From: CAYNLK01 sp964398055
GTDB taxonomy: Bacteria; Chloroflexota; Anaerolineae; 4572-78; J111
Direction: 5' to 3'
Assembly: GCA_964398055.1 (NCBI GenBank)
Contig: CAYNLK010000015.1
Location: 1-64,000, forward strand
DNA: 64,000 nt
The notes below the pieces were generated by a model. It was not told the DNA's origin and searched no databases. It saw only the letters and a program-made list of their open reading frames with translations. Numbering within the stretch: the first letter of the stretch is position 1; each line of letters opens with the position of its first letter. Of the stretch, positions 37,106-45,568 are shown one piece after another. Both the position numbers and the translations under genes were made by a program.

Positions 37106-37993
37106 TTATTTGCCGGACCCTAAGGTCAACCCACCAATAAAATACCGCTGCAAGGCAAAAAAGACAATCAGGGTGGGCAGGGTGGCAATCAAGGCCCCGG
37201 CCACAATCAGCGGCCAGTTGGTGATGAATTGGCCTTGCAGGGTCGACAGGCCGGCGGTGACCGGTTTGAGAGCATCTTTTTGAATTAAAATGATGGCCCA
37301 CAGATAGTCGTTGAAAATCCAGGTGAACTCCAAGGTGGCTACGGCGGCAATGGCCGGCACGGTTAAGGGCATAACGATGCGCCAGTAGATGCCAAACTCG
37401 CTGGCCCCGTCGATGCGGGCAGCCTCCATGATGTCGCCGGGAATGGTGCGCATAAAGTTGCGCAGCACAAAGGTGCAAAAACCCAACTGAAAGGCGGTAT
37501 GGATCAGGATGACCCCGGCGTAAGTATTATATAAGCCCAGCTTATTGGTGAGCAAAAAAACCGGCAGCAGCAAAATCTGGAAGGGCAGCATGGTGCCGGC
37601 CACGTACATGAAATAGAGCGGCCGATTACCGGGGAAGCGAAAGCGGGCCAGGGCATAGGCCGACAGCGACGACAAAAAGATGGTCGCTGCCAGGGCCGGA
37701 ATGGTGATGATGAAGCTGTTCAGCAGGTAACGGTTGACCCGGCCCTGCGTCCAGGCCGTGGGGAAATTCTCCAGGGTGATGGTGCGGGGGATGCTGAAAA
37801 TAGTGTTTTGACTGATATCGGCCTGGGTGCGAACCGAAGTCAGCAGGGCGCTAAAGACCGGAGCCATATAGATCAAGGTAAAGACAATCAGAAAGGTGTA
37901 GAGCAGCGCCAGATTCAAAGTTTTTGATTTGGCCCGACGAGCGCTGACCAGCTCGCTGGTCGCCGTGGCTAAGGTTGAGGTATTGGTCGCCAT
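37106..37993 (-). CDS. Carbohydrate ABC transporter permease, MalG type (beta-galactoside importer)
   Basis: 295 aa permease with six hydrophobic segments, beginning near residue 27. The EAA loop reads GDIMEAARIDGASEFGIYWR, and the C terminus is FIGGLTLGSGK. It lies 12 bases after the MalF-type gene and directly before lacZ, so the importer presumably feeds beta-galactosides to the hydrolase. Confidence 0.93.
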   Translation of the reverse strand: MATNTSTLATATSELVSARRAKSKTLNLALLYTFLIVFTLIYMAPVFSALLTSVRTQADISQNTIFSIPRTITLENFPTAWTQGRVNRYLLNSFIITIPALAATIFLSSLSAYALARFRFPGNRPLYFMYVAGTMLPFQILLLPVFLLTNKLGLYNTYAGVILIHTAFQLGFCTFVLRNFMRTIPGDIMEAARIDGASEFGIYWRIVMPLTVPAIAAVATLEFTWIFNDYLWAIILIQKDALKPVTAGLSTLQGQFITNWPLIVAGALIATLPTLIVFFALQRYFIGGLTLGSGK

Positions 37994-38005
37994 GATCTGC
38001 CTCGC

Positions 38006-38929
38006 TTAATACTCTAACTCGTCGCGCATGACGCGGCTCAAATAAACCACAATAAAAATCAGGCTGATGGCAAACAACACCACCGCCGTCGCCGCGCCCT
38101 GGCCCATCTTATAGTTGTTGAAGGCCTGAATATACATCAACACCGCCAGCACGCTGGAAGCATTGGCCGGGCCGCCTTTGGTCATCACCCAGACCATATC
38201 GAACGAGCGCAGCGAGTCGATGATCGAGATGACCACCACAATGGTTGTGACCGGGGCCAGCAGCGGAAAGACCACGTGCCGGAAACGCTGCCAGGCGTTG
38301 GCCCCATCGACTGTTGAGGCTTCCAATAGCGTTGGGTCGATGTTTTTGAGGCCGGCCACATACAGAATCATAATGTAGCCGACTTGTCGCCAGGCCGCGG
38401 CCAGGATGATGGCCCAGATGACCAGTTGCTTATCGGCCAGCCAGCCGGGCGGGTTCGCTACCCCCAACGAGCGCAAGACGCTGTTGATCAGGCCGTCGGT
38501 GGGATTATAGATGCCGTAAGACCAGACCAGGGCAATCACCGGCAGGGAGAGCACCTGGGGCAAAAAGATACCCATCTTGAAATAGCGGTCGCCCTTCACA
38601 TCCCGGTTGAGGATCATGGCCAGCCCCAGGCCAACGGCTACCGGTACGGTAATGAAGGTCAGCAGCCATTTGAGGTTGTTAACCAGGGAATACTCAAAGG
38701 CCGACGGCACGCGCTTGCCCAGGCTGCCAAACAACGCCTCAAAATTTCTCAGGCCGACATATTTGGCTTCGGGCGAGACGCCATCCCAATCGGTCAGGCT
38801 CAGGTAGAAGGTGTAGAACATGGGACCGATAATCCAGAGCAGATACAACAGTAACGGACCCAACAAAAAAAGATAAGGCGTCCAATTTATTTTATATTTG
38901 TGGGGAAGGCCGGAAACGGATACCGCCAT
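38006..38929 (-). CDS. Carbohydrate ABC transporter permease, MalF type (beta-galactoside importer)
   Basis: 307 aa permease with six hydrophobic segments. The EAA loop is LLEASTVDGANAWQRFRHVV, and the family motif SFDMVWVMTKGGPANAS is present. AAAGGAG precedes the ATG. It is the partner of the MalG-type protein downstream and the lipoprotein upstream. Confidence 0.93.
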   Translation of the reverse strand: MAVSVSGLPHKYKINWTPYLFLLGPLLLYLLWIIGPMFYTFYLSLTDWDGVSPEAKYVGLRNFEALFGSLGKRVPSAFEYSLVNNLKWLLTFITVPVAVGLGLAMILNRDVKGDRYFKMGIFLPQVLSLPVIALVWSYGIYNPTDGLINSVLRSLGVANPPGWLADKQLVIWAIILAAAWRQVGYIMILYVAGLKNIDPTLLEASTVDGANAWQRFRHVVFPLLAPVTTIVVVISIIDSLRSFDMVWVMTKGGPANASSVLAVLMYIQAFNNYKMGQGAATAVVLFAISLIFIVVYLSRVMRDELEY

Positions 38930-38966
38930 AATGGACTCCTTTCTGGCGCGGCTAATATTCTACTGA

Positions 38967-39020
38967 GCGTGTTGCGTATCCCGTAAATGGACAGCGTCAA
39001 CGAAACACGCAACACGCAAC
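38967..39020. repeat. GCGTGTTGCGT inverted repeat
   Basis: GAGCGTGTTGCGTATCCCGT is followed by ACGAAACACGCAACACGC. It is another copy of the GTGTTGCGTG family and lies between lipoprotein and permease genes. Confidence 0.6.
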
Positions 39021-39072
39021 AGGCTACTGGCGACTCAACCGGAAACCAACCAGGCCGCCCGGGGGTTACAAC

Positions 39073-40410
39073 TTACTCCTCCACAAAGACTTCCTGCCGG
39101 GTGGCCTCCAAGTCTTCCAAGAGGTCATCGACGATGGTGGGGTCGTCCCAGAAGGCCATGAAGGCGTTCATGCCGGCTTCGGCCATTTCCGGGGTGGTGT
39201 CGCGGTCGTAGAATTGCAGCACCAGGTCGGCGCCCTGGATCAGCTCAATGCCCTTTTGCTGCATCGGGGTAAAAAGAGCCTGGTCCACTTTGGAATGAAC
39301 CGGCAGCCGGCCCAATTCTTTGACCATAATGGTTTGGGCTTCCACGCTGCCCATAAAGGCCAGGAATTTCTTGCCGCCTTCGGCGTTTCTGGCGTTCGCC
39401 GACATGAAGTAGCCGTCGGTGGGCGCGTCTTCGCCAATGGGTATGGCCGGGTCAATGATGGGGAAGCGGAAGAAGTCCAGGTCGGCCTTGGCCTCGTCGC
39501 TCAACTCGGGGCTGTCGGCAATGAACTGGCCCATCAGGTACATAGCCGCCTCGCCGCTGCTCATAAATTTAACCGCCTCGTTCCAGTCATAGGCGGCGGC
39601 GTTTGGCATAAAGCAATTGTGCTCAAACAGCTCGTTCCATTTTTCAAAGACAGCCTTGACCCGGGGGTCGTCATATTTTTCTTTGCCCAGCATCAGGTTG
39701 AGATGGAACTCCGGCCCGTTGAGGCGCATGTTGATGTAATCGAACCAGGCCGCGGCCGTCCAGCGGAACTTGGTGCCGATGGCAATCGGAATGATACCGG
39801 CTTCATTCAGGGTATCGCAGGCAGTCAACAGCTCGTCCCACGTCTCGGGCGGGGTAATGCCGTTTTTCTCAAAGACGGACTTGCGGTAGAACATCGCCCA
39901 CCAGTACCAGCTACTGGGCAGGAAATATTGCTTGTCGTCAACCGTCGAGAGCGCCTTAAAGCCCTTGGGATAATCCTCGTTCCAGCCCTCCTGCTCCCAG
40001 ACATCGCTGATGTCCATGATCAGCCCCTTGTCGATGAAGAAGCGGGCGCGGTTGCCGGCAAACCAGGTCATCACATCCGGGGCCGGGTCGGCCACCAGGT
40101 AGGCCCGGATGGCCTGTTTGAAATCTTCATGGTTGATGATGGAGTGCTCCACCGGGGTATCAGGATTTCGCTCATTGAACATCTGCACCAGCATCTCATC
40201 GACCCGGCGCGGTGCGGGGTCGCCCTGGTAAGAGTTATAAGTGATGGGATTGACTTCTTTGAAGACCTCCTTTTCAACCTCAACCACTTTCTCGACCTCA
40301 ACCGTTTCGACCACGGTCACGGTCTCCGGTTGGACCTGGACGCAGGCCGCCAGCAGACTCAGAATTAGAATCGCCAGCAGGATGATTAAGCCTTTCGAAT
40401 AGTTTTTCAT
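39073..40410 (-). CDS. Sugar-binding lipoprotein of the beta-galactoside importer
   Basis: 445 aa extracellular solute-binding protein (family 1). The signal peptide ends in lipobox LLAAC (Cys23), followed by a VETVEVEKVVEVEKEV linker and the binding domain from ITYNSYQGD. The ATG at 40410 has AAGGAG eight bases upstream. The GTG three codons earlier would overlap that site. The genes for its permeases follow, and lacZ after them. The ligand is presumably a beta-galactoside, by context only. Confidence 0.92.
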   Translation of the reverse strand: MKNYSKGLIILLAILILSLLAACVQVQPETVTVVETVEVEKVVEVEKEVFKEVNPITYNSYQGDPAPRRVDEMLVQMFNERNPDTPVEHSIINHEDFKQAIRAYLVADPAPDVMTWFAGNRARFFIDKGLIMDISDVWEQEGWNEDYPKGFKALSTVDDKQYFLPSSWYWWAMFYRKSVFEKNGITPPETWDELLTACDTLNEAGIIPIAIGTKFRWTAAAWFDYINMRLNGPEFHLNLMLGKEKYDDPRVKAVFEKWNELFEHNCFMPNAAAYDWNEAVKFMSSGEAAMYLMGQFIADSPELSDEAKADLDFFRFPIIDPAIPIGEDAPTDGYFMSANARNAEGGKKFLAFMGSVEAQTIMVKELGRLPVHSKVDQALFTPMQQKGIELIQGADLVLQFYDRDTTPEMAEAGMNAFMAFWDDPTIVDDLLEDLEATRQEVFVEE

Positions 40411-40554
40411 TGTTCTCACTCCTTATAAATCTGTTAAATGTTTTTGCTTGACATTTTTACTCCACCAAACTCTGGCAAATCAACAACCTGGCAGTTGCCA
40501 GTCTGCCCTGATGGTTTAATCTTCTTCGATCATCACCTCCTCAAAAAATTGTGA

Positions 40555-40622
40555 ATAGTGAATAGTGAATGGCGAATGGTTTGACCGATAACTGACAACT
40601 GATAACTGATAACTGACAACTG
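40555..40622. repeat. GAATAGTGAATAGTG / ACTGATAACTGATA tandem repeat
   Basis: Downstream of the LacI gene the spacer consists of GTGAATAGTGAATAGTGAAT followed by AACTGACAACTGATAACTG units. It is a member of the same AT-rich repeat family as 9101, 32611 and 59401. A separate short palindrome CTGGCAGTTGCCAG lies at 40488-40501. Confidence 0.65.
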
Positions 40623-40623
40623 A

Positions 40624-41652
40624 CTAAGCTGATTGTCTGACGATAAAATCGGCCGGCAGAATCACCTTTTTTTCCGGAACGGATTCACCGATCAGCAACT
40701 TAAAAAGCAGTTCGGCGGCGACCTGGCCCATTTGGTGAGAGGCTTGCCGAACTGTGGTCAAGGCCGGGTTGAAGTCGGCGGCGGTGGGGATATCGTCAAA
40801 ACCGACCACGGCCACATCTTGGGGGACGCGCCGGCCGGCGGCGTGTAGGGTACGAATCGCGCCCATGGCCATGCGGTCATTGAAGGCAAAAATAGCGGTC
40901 GGCGGGTCCGGTAAAGCCAGGAGTTTGGCCGTGGCCGCCTGGCCGCTGGGCCGGGTATAGTCACCGTAAACCATCAAGGCCGGATCAAAATCCAGGCCGG
41001 CTTCCCGCAGCGCTTCCTGGTAACCGCTCAATCGCTCTTGCATAGCCGAGACGGCCCCCAGCGGAGGTCCGTTGATAAGCCCAATCCGGCGATGTCCCCG
41101 GCTCAAAAGATGTAAGGTGGCTGCACGCGCCCCGGCCCGATCATCACAGTGCACAAAATAGGCCTCGGGGTTGTCCAGGTCGTAGCCCAGACTGACATAA
41201 GGGTAGTTCTGGCGAGCTAGCATTTGGTTACCTGCGGGGCTGCTGGCGGTTTCTACCACCAAAGCGCCGTCGGCCACCTGGTTGCGAATGAACCGCTCAA
41301 AAGCTTCCAAACCGGAGTTGGAGTCTCCGGCCGTCGAGAGTAGCAAATTGTAGCCGTGGGCATTGGCCACGGCGTCGATACCGCTGATTTGAGCCAGCAA
41401 ATGGGGGTCTCGGAAGAGGTAGTCGGCCTCGTAGGGAATGATCAGGCCGATGATCGAGGAACGGCGGCGGGGCAGCGTGCGAGCAGCCAGGTTGGGGCGG
41501 TAGTTGAGCGAGTCGATGGCCTGCTGCACTCGTGCCCGCGTTTTGGCCCTGACTTTGAGGTCGTTATTGATGACGCGCGATACCGTTTGATAGGAAACAC
41601 CGGCCTCGGCGGCCACATCTTTGATGGTGACTCGCTTCCTTGCAGTAGTCAA
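40624..41652 (-). CDS. LacI-family regulator of the beta-galactoside locus
   Basis: 342 aa repressor-type protein. The helix-turn-helix reads TIKDVAAEAGVSYQTVSRVI, the hinge region PNLAARTLPRR. The effector domain has GLIIPYEADYLF and VVGFDDIPTAADF. The start codon is TTG at 41652, supported by AGAGG about eight bases upstream, with no better start nearby. Two tandem operator palindromes lie at its own promoter. It is followed by the beta-galactoside importer and lacZ. Confidence 0.92.
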   Translation of the reverse strand: MTTARKRVTIKDVAAEAGVSYQTVSRVINNDLKVRAKTRARVQQAIDSLNYRPNLAARTLPRRRSSIIGLIIPYEADYLFRDPHLLAQISGIDAVANAHGYNLLLSTAGDSNSGLEAFERFIRNQVADGALVVETASSPAGNQMLARQNYPYVSLGYDLDNPEAYFVHCDDRAGARAATLHLLSRGHRRIGLINGPPLGAVSAMQERLSGYQEALREAGLDFDPALMVYGDYTRPSGQAATAKLLALPDPPTAIFAFNDRMAMGAIRTLHAAGRRVPQDVAVVGFDDIPTAADFNPALTTVRQASHQMGQVAAELLFKLLIGESVPEKKVILPADFIVRQSA

Positions 41653-41723
41653 TTCGTAAACCTCTTGATTGAATTATGGAAAAAGTTAAGGGTGAGGAGA
41701 GAAGGATAAACAGGTAATTCAAA

Positions 41724-41752
41724 TGTGAACGTTCACAATGTGAACGTTCACA
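41724..41752. promoter_or_regulatory. Tandem LacI operators
   Basis: The perfect 14-base palindrome TGTGAACGTTCACA occurs twice, at 41724-41737 and 41739-41752, one base apart. The second touches the -10 box of the regulator gene. The spacing places both sites on the same DNA face within less than two helical turns and suggests strong autorepression. They lie between divergent genes and could act on both. Confidence 0.85.
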
Positions 41753-41780
41753 TTATAGCACGAAACAAACAAGGTGTCAA
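41752..41780 (-). promoter_or_regulatory. Consensus promoter of the beta-galactoside LacI gene
   Basis: On the minus strand TTGACA (41780-41775), 17 bases and TATAAT (41757-41752) are a full sigma-70 consensus match. The tandem operators begin at the -10 box. Confidence 0.9.
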
Positions 41781-41803
41781 GATGGTAGTAAAAACAAATC
41801 TTG

Positions 41804-41833
41804 TTGTCTTTACGAGACTATCCGTGATACAAT
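41804..41833 (+). promoter_or_regulatory. Divergent promoter toward the MDR dehydrogenase
   Basis: TTGTCT (41804-41809) and TACAAT (41828-41833) are 18 bases apart on the plus strand, about 130 bases before the dehydrogenase ATG. The match is moderate. Confidence 0.45.
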
Positions 41834-41968
41834 GTTATCAGAAATTTTGGATGGCCCTGCTAATTGGCGCGGTCCATCCCAGTGGGGTGCTGGTCCCTGC
41901 TTCGGCTGAAGATGTAATCAGGGCGGCGCGCCACTGGCGGTGACTTCATCCTCGTGAGGAAAGGGACC

Positions 41969-42979
41969 ATGAAATCAAGGTATATCGTCTTTCCAGAAGC
42001 GCACAAAGTTGAAGTACGCGAGGAAACAATGACCCCGCCGGGGCCTGATGAAGTATTGGCCGCGGCCGAAAAATCGCTGATCAGCATCGGCACCGAGAGC
42101 CACTGCCTGCGCGGCATCTTTGAACCCGGCAGTAACTGGGCCGACTGGGTGGTCTACCCGTTCCGGCCGGGTTACAGCATGGCCGGCCGGGTGGCGGCGG
42201 TTGGCCGGAATGTGACCAGCTTCAAAGAAGGCGACCGGGTGGCCGCCTGGGTAACGCACCAGCAACTCTTTAAGGCCGCCGCTGCTGACCTCCACCCCAT
42301 CCCGGCCGCGGTCAGCGATGAGGAGGCCACCTGGGCTATCCTGGCCTGCACCACCCAACTGGGCATCCGGCGGGCCAAACTCGAACTGGGGGAACGGGTA
42401 GGGGTGATTGGGTTGGGTATTCTGGGCCAGTTGGTGGTGCAATATCTGGCCTTGTCCGGGGCGCGGCAGATTGTAGCCATCGACCCGGTGCAGAGCCGGT
42501 TGGAGTTGGCGGCGCGCCACGGGGCAACCCACACCCTGGCCGTGGAGGCGGCCGGGGCCAGGCCGGAGGTGGAAAAAATTACCAACGGCTACATGCTGGA
42601 TGTGGTTTACGATATTACCGGCCATCCGGCCGTTTTACCGCCGGCGATTCTGCTGCTGCGCAAGCTGGGCCGGCTCATTTTGCTGGGCGACACGCCAACC
42701 CCGTCGCAGCAGCATTTGGGGCCGGGCGTGGTCAGCAATTCGATTGCCATCCTGGGCATTCACGGCACTATGATGCCGGCCCAGGCTTCGGAGTTCAACC
42801 CCTGGACGGCCCGGGAGATGGCGGCTTTGTTCTTTGATTATCTGGTTCAGGGCCGGATGCGGGTTGCAGATCTGGTAACGCACCGCTACTCGCCGCTGGA
42901 TGCGCCGGAGGTATACGCCCGTTTACAGCAGGAGCGGGCCGGGGTGCTGGGTGTTATCTTTGATTGGAGTTTGCTGTAA
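41969..42979 (+). CDS. MDR-superfamily dehydrogenase (zinc-binding alcohol dehydrogenase-like)
   Basis: 336 aa medium-chain dehydrogenase/reductase. The substrate domain has KSLISIGTESHCLRG and FRPGYSMAGRVAAVG, and the Rossmann part has LGERVGVIGLGILGQLVV. In classical zinc enzymes the catalytic Cys precedes GTD. Here the position reads SIGTE, so the catalytic zinc ligand is not conserved. It resembles the GTE-type branch used in sugar or tetrapyrrole metabolism. GAGGAAAGGG precedes the ATG at 41969, which I prefer to the earlier GTG. It is divergent from the LacI gene and could share its control. Confidence 0.85.
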   Translation: MKSRYIVFPEAHKVEVREETMTPPGPDEVLAAAEKSLISIGTESHCLRGIFEPGSNWADWVVYPFRPGYSMAGRVAAVGRNVTSFKEGDRVAAWVTHQQLFKAAAADLHPIPAAVSDEEATWAILACTTQLGIRRAKLELGERVGVIGLGILGQLVVQYLALSGARQIVAIDPVQSRLELAARHGATHTLAVEAAGARPEVEKITNGYMLDVVYDITGHPAVLPPAILLLRKLGRLILLGDTPTPSQQHLGPGVVSNSIAILGIHGTMMPAQASEFNPWTAREMAALFFDYLVQGRMRVADLVTHRYSPLDAPEVYARLQQERAGVLGVIFDWSLL

Positions 42980-43018
42980 CCCGGCCACAAAATTGTTAAA
43001 ATTGTCGTTCCAGACGGT

Positions 43019-44257
43019 CTACTTCAGATACTGCCCGGCCACCTGCCGGAACTGAGCGGCTCTGGCCTCAACTTCGGCGGCCCCGGCGCGGATGGTCACC
43101 CCAAACGCAGTGCCCAACCCCCGATCATCCATACCAATGCCAATGTTGATAGAGCGAGCCAGCAGCTCATCGGTTTGGGGCAACATCCCTTGGCGATAAT
43201 GGATCTTTTCGGGATAGGTTTCAGGGCAGTCAAAAGGGCAGCCCCGCGGCACCGGCAGGCGTTTCTCTAAAATTGGTTCCATATTGTTGTAGACGTGCCA
43301 GCCGGTCTCGGCGATCACCCTGGTCTGCAAATCACGGGCAATCCGGCGGGCAATGTCTGCCGAAGGCAAGATTATGGTCAACAGCGTGGCTGCTTCCCCC
43401 GCCGGATCGGGCAGCACGCGGAATTCCAGGCCGGGCAGGTCGGCAATCAATGATTTGAACAGACGCTTGTTGGCATGGAGGTGCGCCCTAATATTATTCA
43501 ATTTGCGAAACTGGGCCAGCAACACCGCCCCTTGAAGCTCGGTCATACGAAAATCCAGGCCAATAAAAGGTCGCTCCCCGATCTCCTTGCCGCGTCGCAG
43601 CGGAGCATGGCCGTGATCGTGCAGGGCAAAAAAGCGCCGGTAATAATCTTCGTTATCGGTAACCAGCATCCCGCCCTCGCCGCCGGTAATCACTTTAACA
43701 TAGTTGAAACTGAAGGCGCCGGCCTGGCCCATACTGCCGACCGGCCGGCCCTTGTAACTGGCCCCAAAAGCCTGGGCGCAATCCTCCAGCAAGAGGAGAC
43801 CATGCCGCCTGGCGATAGCGCTCAACTCATCCATCCGGGCCAGGTTGCCCAACAAATGGACTACCATGATCGCTTTGGTGCGCGGCGTGATCTTCTGCTC
43901 CACGTCCGCCGGATCCAGGTTAAAGGTCCGATCGACTTCGGCCAGCACCGGTACGGCCCGGGCATAGATAATCGAGGCGATACTGGCGATAAAGGTAAAA
44001 CCGGGCACAATAACCTCATCACCCGGCCCAATCCCCAGCCCCATCAAGCCGACCCACAAGGCACTGGTGCCGCTATTGAGAGCGACCGCATACTTCACCT
44101 GCGATTGTAAGGCTACAGCTTCTTCAAATTGCCAAACTTTGGCTTTAAAGTTGGGATTATCCGGCGCGCCATAGCGGTAAATGTGGCCGGCCTGCAAAAC
44201 CTCAAGGACCTCAGCAATTTCTTCCTGTCCAACTAAATCAAATCCAGGACCTGGCAT
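43019..44257 (-). CDS. DegT/DnrJ/EryC1/StrS-family aminotransferase
   Basis: 412 aa PLP-dependent protein of the family that makes amino sugars or aminocyclitols. NSGTSALWVGLMGLGIGPGD binds the cofactor phosphate, LEDCAQAFGASYKG holds the PLP-pairing Asp, and the Lys in SFNYVKVITGGEGG forms the aldimine. AAGGAGG precedes the ATG. It follows a DeoR-type regulator on the same strand by 15 bases and is likely its target. The substrate is unknown. No other amino-sugar genes are close. Confidence 0.9.
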   Translation of the reverse strand: MPGPGFDLVGQEEIAEVLEVLQAGHIYRYGAPDNPNFKAKVWQFEEAVALQSQVKYAVALNSGTSALWVGLMGLGIGPGDEVIVPGFTFIASIASIIYARAVPVLAEVDRTFNLDPADVEQKITPRTKAIMVVHLLGNLARMDELSAIARRHGLLLLEDCAQAFGASYKGRPVGSMGQAGAFSFNYVKVITGGEGGMLVTDNEDYYRRFFALHDHGHAPLRRGKEIGERPFIGLDFRMTELQGAVLLAQFRKLNNIRAHLHANKRLFKSLIADLPGLEFRVLPDPAGEAATLLTIILPSADIARRIARDLQTRVIAETGWHVYNNMEPILEKRLPVPRGCPFDCPETYPEKIHYRQGMLPQTDELLARSINIGIGMDDRGLGTAFGVTIRAGAAEVEARAAQFRQVAGQYLK

Positions 44258-44272
44258 GCCAGTACACCTCCT

Positions 44273-45037
44273 TCAGTTTGAAGCAATCAATATCTTTAAT
44301 CCGGCCGCCTGTAGGACAGCCTGTTGGGCGGCGGTCAGACCGGCATCGGTGATGAGTAAGTCTACCCCCGATAAGGGGCAGAACCGGGCAAAGGTGAGCT
44401 GGCCAATTTTGGTATGATCAGCAATGATGATGGTTTGAGCCGAGCTGGCCTGAAAGGCTCGGGCAACGACCGCTTCGGGTTCGTCCGCCACCGAGCAACC
44501 GAATTGGGCCTCGATCCCACTGACGCCCAAGAAGGCCAGGTCGAGATGAAGACTTTGCAGGCTTTGCCTGACCAGATCACCGACAAGTTCATACGAGTTT
44601 TGATTCAGCGTTCCGCCGGTAACAACCACCCGTTTGTGAGGCTGTCCCTGCAACTCCAGGGCAATGTTGACCGCGTTGGTAACAATGGAGATGTTTTCTA
44701 GCGGGCGCAGTTGCCGGGCCAATTCGGTGGCGGTGGTGCCGCCGCTCAGGCCGATCACCTGACCGGGTTGAATCAGGCTTTTGGCCAGGGCAGCAATACT
44801 GCGTTTGGCTTTAATTTGCCGGGCGGCGCGCTGCTCGTAGGGCAGCTCATACTGAATGGGCATCGGAAGTTGGGCCAGCCCATGCTTGCGGACCACCAGG
44901 CCAAGATGCTCCATCACTTTGAGGTCGCGCCGAATAGTGGACGGAGAAACCCGAAGTAACTCACTCAAGCTAGAAACTTCGAGCTTATCGTGCCGACTGA
45001 GGTATTCAAGAATTTCGGCCTGACGGGGCGTCGTCAT
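44273..45037 (-). CDS. DeoR/GlpR-family transcriptional regulator
   Basis: 254 aa regulator with an N-terminal winged helix (RQAEILEYLSRHDKLEVSSL, then SPSTIRRDLKVMEHLGL) and a DeoR C-terminal sensor domain that usually binds a sugar phosphate (GLSGGTTATELARQL, VVTGGTLNQNSYELVG). I prefer the ATG at 45037. A TTG ten codons earlier is possible, and neither has a strong ribosome binding site. The leader is unusual: the promoter at 45345-45393 is separated from the gene by a palindrome and an inserted hairpin element. The aminotransferase gene follows. Confidence 0.9.
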   Translation of the reverse strand: MTTPRQAEILEYLSRHDKLEVSSLSELLRVSPSTIRRDLKVMEHLGLVVRKHGLAQLPMPIQYELPYEQRAARQIKAKRSIAALAKSLIQPGQVIGLSGGTTATELARQLRPLENISIVTNAVNIALELQGQPHKRVVVTGGTLNQNSYELVGDLVRQSLQSLHLDLAFLGVSGIEAQFGCSVADEPEAVVARAFQASSAQTIIIADHTKIGQLTFARFCPLSGVDLLITDAGLTAAQQAVLQAAGLKILIASN

Positions 45038-45054
45038 TTTGATGGTGCTAACCT

Positions 45055-45223
45055 GACCTAAGGGCAATACTTTTCAAATAAGCGATTGAAATCGCTCCTT
45101 CAGGACTAAAGCCAGTCGTCCACCTACGTGGACGGGACTTTTTGTCCGCGCAGGCGGACATCACGGCGTAGCCCCCAGGTGCGGTTTTAACCGCGTCCTT
45201 ATTTGAAAAGTATTGGACCTAAG
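45055..45223. mobile_element. MITE-like hairpin element with 18-base terminal inverted repeats and 8-base duplication
   Basis: The ends CAATACTTTTCAAATAAG (45065-45082) and its exact complement (45198-45215) enclose about 115 bases with internal small hairpins such as GTCCACCTACGTGGAC and GTCCGCGCAGGCGGAC. The 8-mer GACCTAAG stands on both sides, at 45055-45062 and 45216-45223, as expected for a target duplication. There is no coding capacity, so it would need a transposase supplied in trans. It sits in the leader of the DeoR gene, 18 bases from the ATG. Confidence 0.82.
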
Positions 45224-45281
45224 TGACCGGCACTTTTCGCTAATTAGAACGTTCAGTGGAATGGTTAAGCGCCGGTCACTT
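45221..45281. repeat. AAGTGACCGGC inverted repeat
   Basis: AAGTGACCGGC (45221-45231) and GCCGGTCACTT (45271-45281) are perfect complements about 40 bases apart. The hairpin element next to it inserted at or beside its edge. Its nature is unknown. Confidence 0.6.
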
Positions 45282-45344
45282 GGACGTACCATGAGCCAAC
45301 AAGGCGTTAGGCGTAGGTGCAGCAGCAAACAGAAGTGTGACCAA

Positions 45345-45393
45345 TTTGAGCAAAATATATCATAGTTATGCTCATTTGTCAATAAAATGAGCA
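45345..45393 (-). promoter_or_regulatory. Promoter and operator of the DeoR gene
   Basis: On the minus strand TTGACA (45382-45377) and TATATT (45359-45354) are 17 bases apart. The -35 lies inside an inverted repeat TGCTCATTT / AAATGAGCA (45369-45393), and a third related site TTTGAGCAAA (45345-45354) follows the -10. Repeats of TTTGCTCA-type over a promoter fit DeoR-family operators and autoregulation. Confidence 0.75.
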
Positions 45394-45477
45394 AATTTAC
45401 GGCTACCAAATCTTATTAAAGACCCTATAGGATGCTGCCTCCTAAAATTTCAGATAGACCCCCGGCTCGGCCAAGAG

Positions 45478-45507
45478 TTGGCAGTTGTTCGGCGTCTTGG
45501 GTATAAT
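45478..45507 (+). promoter_or_regulatory. Promoter of fpg
   Basis: TTGGCA (45478-45483) and TATAAT (45502-45507) are 18 bases apart, about 60 bases upstream of the fpg start. The -10 is consensus. Confidence 0.65.
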
Positions 45508-45568
45508 ATCGCGCCTGAAAATTCTCCAGGGGGACATGCCCGGTCGGATTGGGGCGTCATCATCAAAA

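Noticed and set aside
41725..41943. A plus-strand ORF beginning in the LacI operators
   Set aside because: It lies entirely in the divergent promoter region, has no ribosome binding site and resembles no known protein.
45283..45330. Possible integron attC-like site (AAGGCGTTAGGC)
   Set aside because: Only one short core-like motif is present, without the paired second half or an integrase or cassette genes, so there is no support for an integron.
45161..45409. A minus-strand ORF over the DeoR promoter region
   Set aside because: It runs through a hairpin element, a palindrome and a consensus promoter and has no start signal.
45536..45568. Upstream in-frame ATG of fpg
   Set aside because: Starting there would place ten extra residues before the catalytic proline, which must be the second residue for enzyme activity. 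The G-rich stretch is also too close to that ATG.
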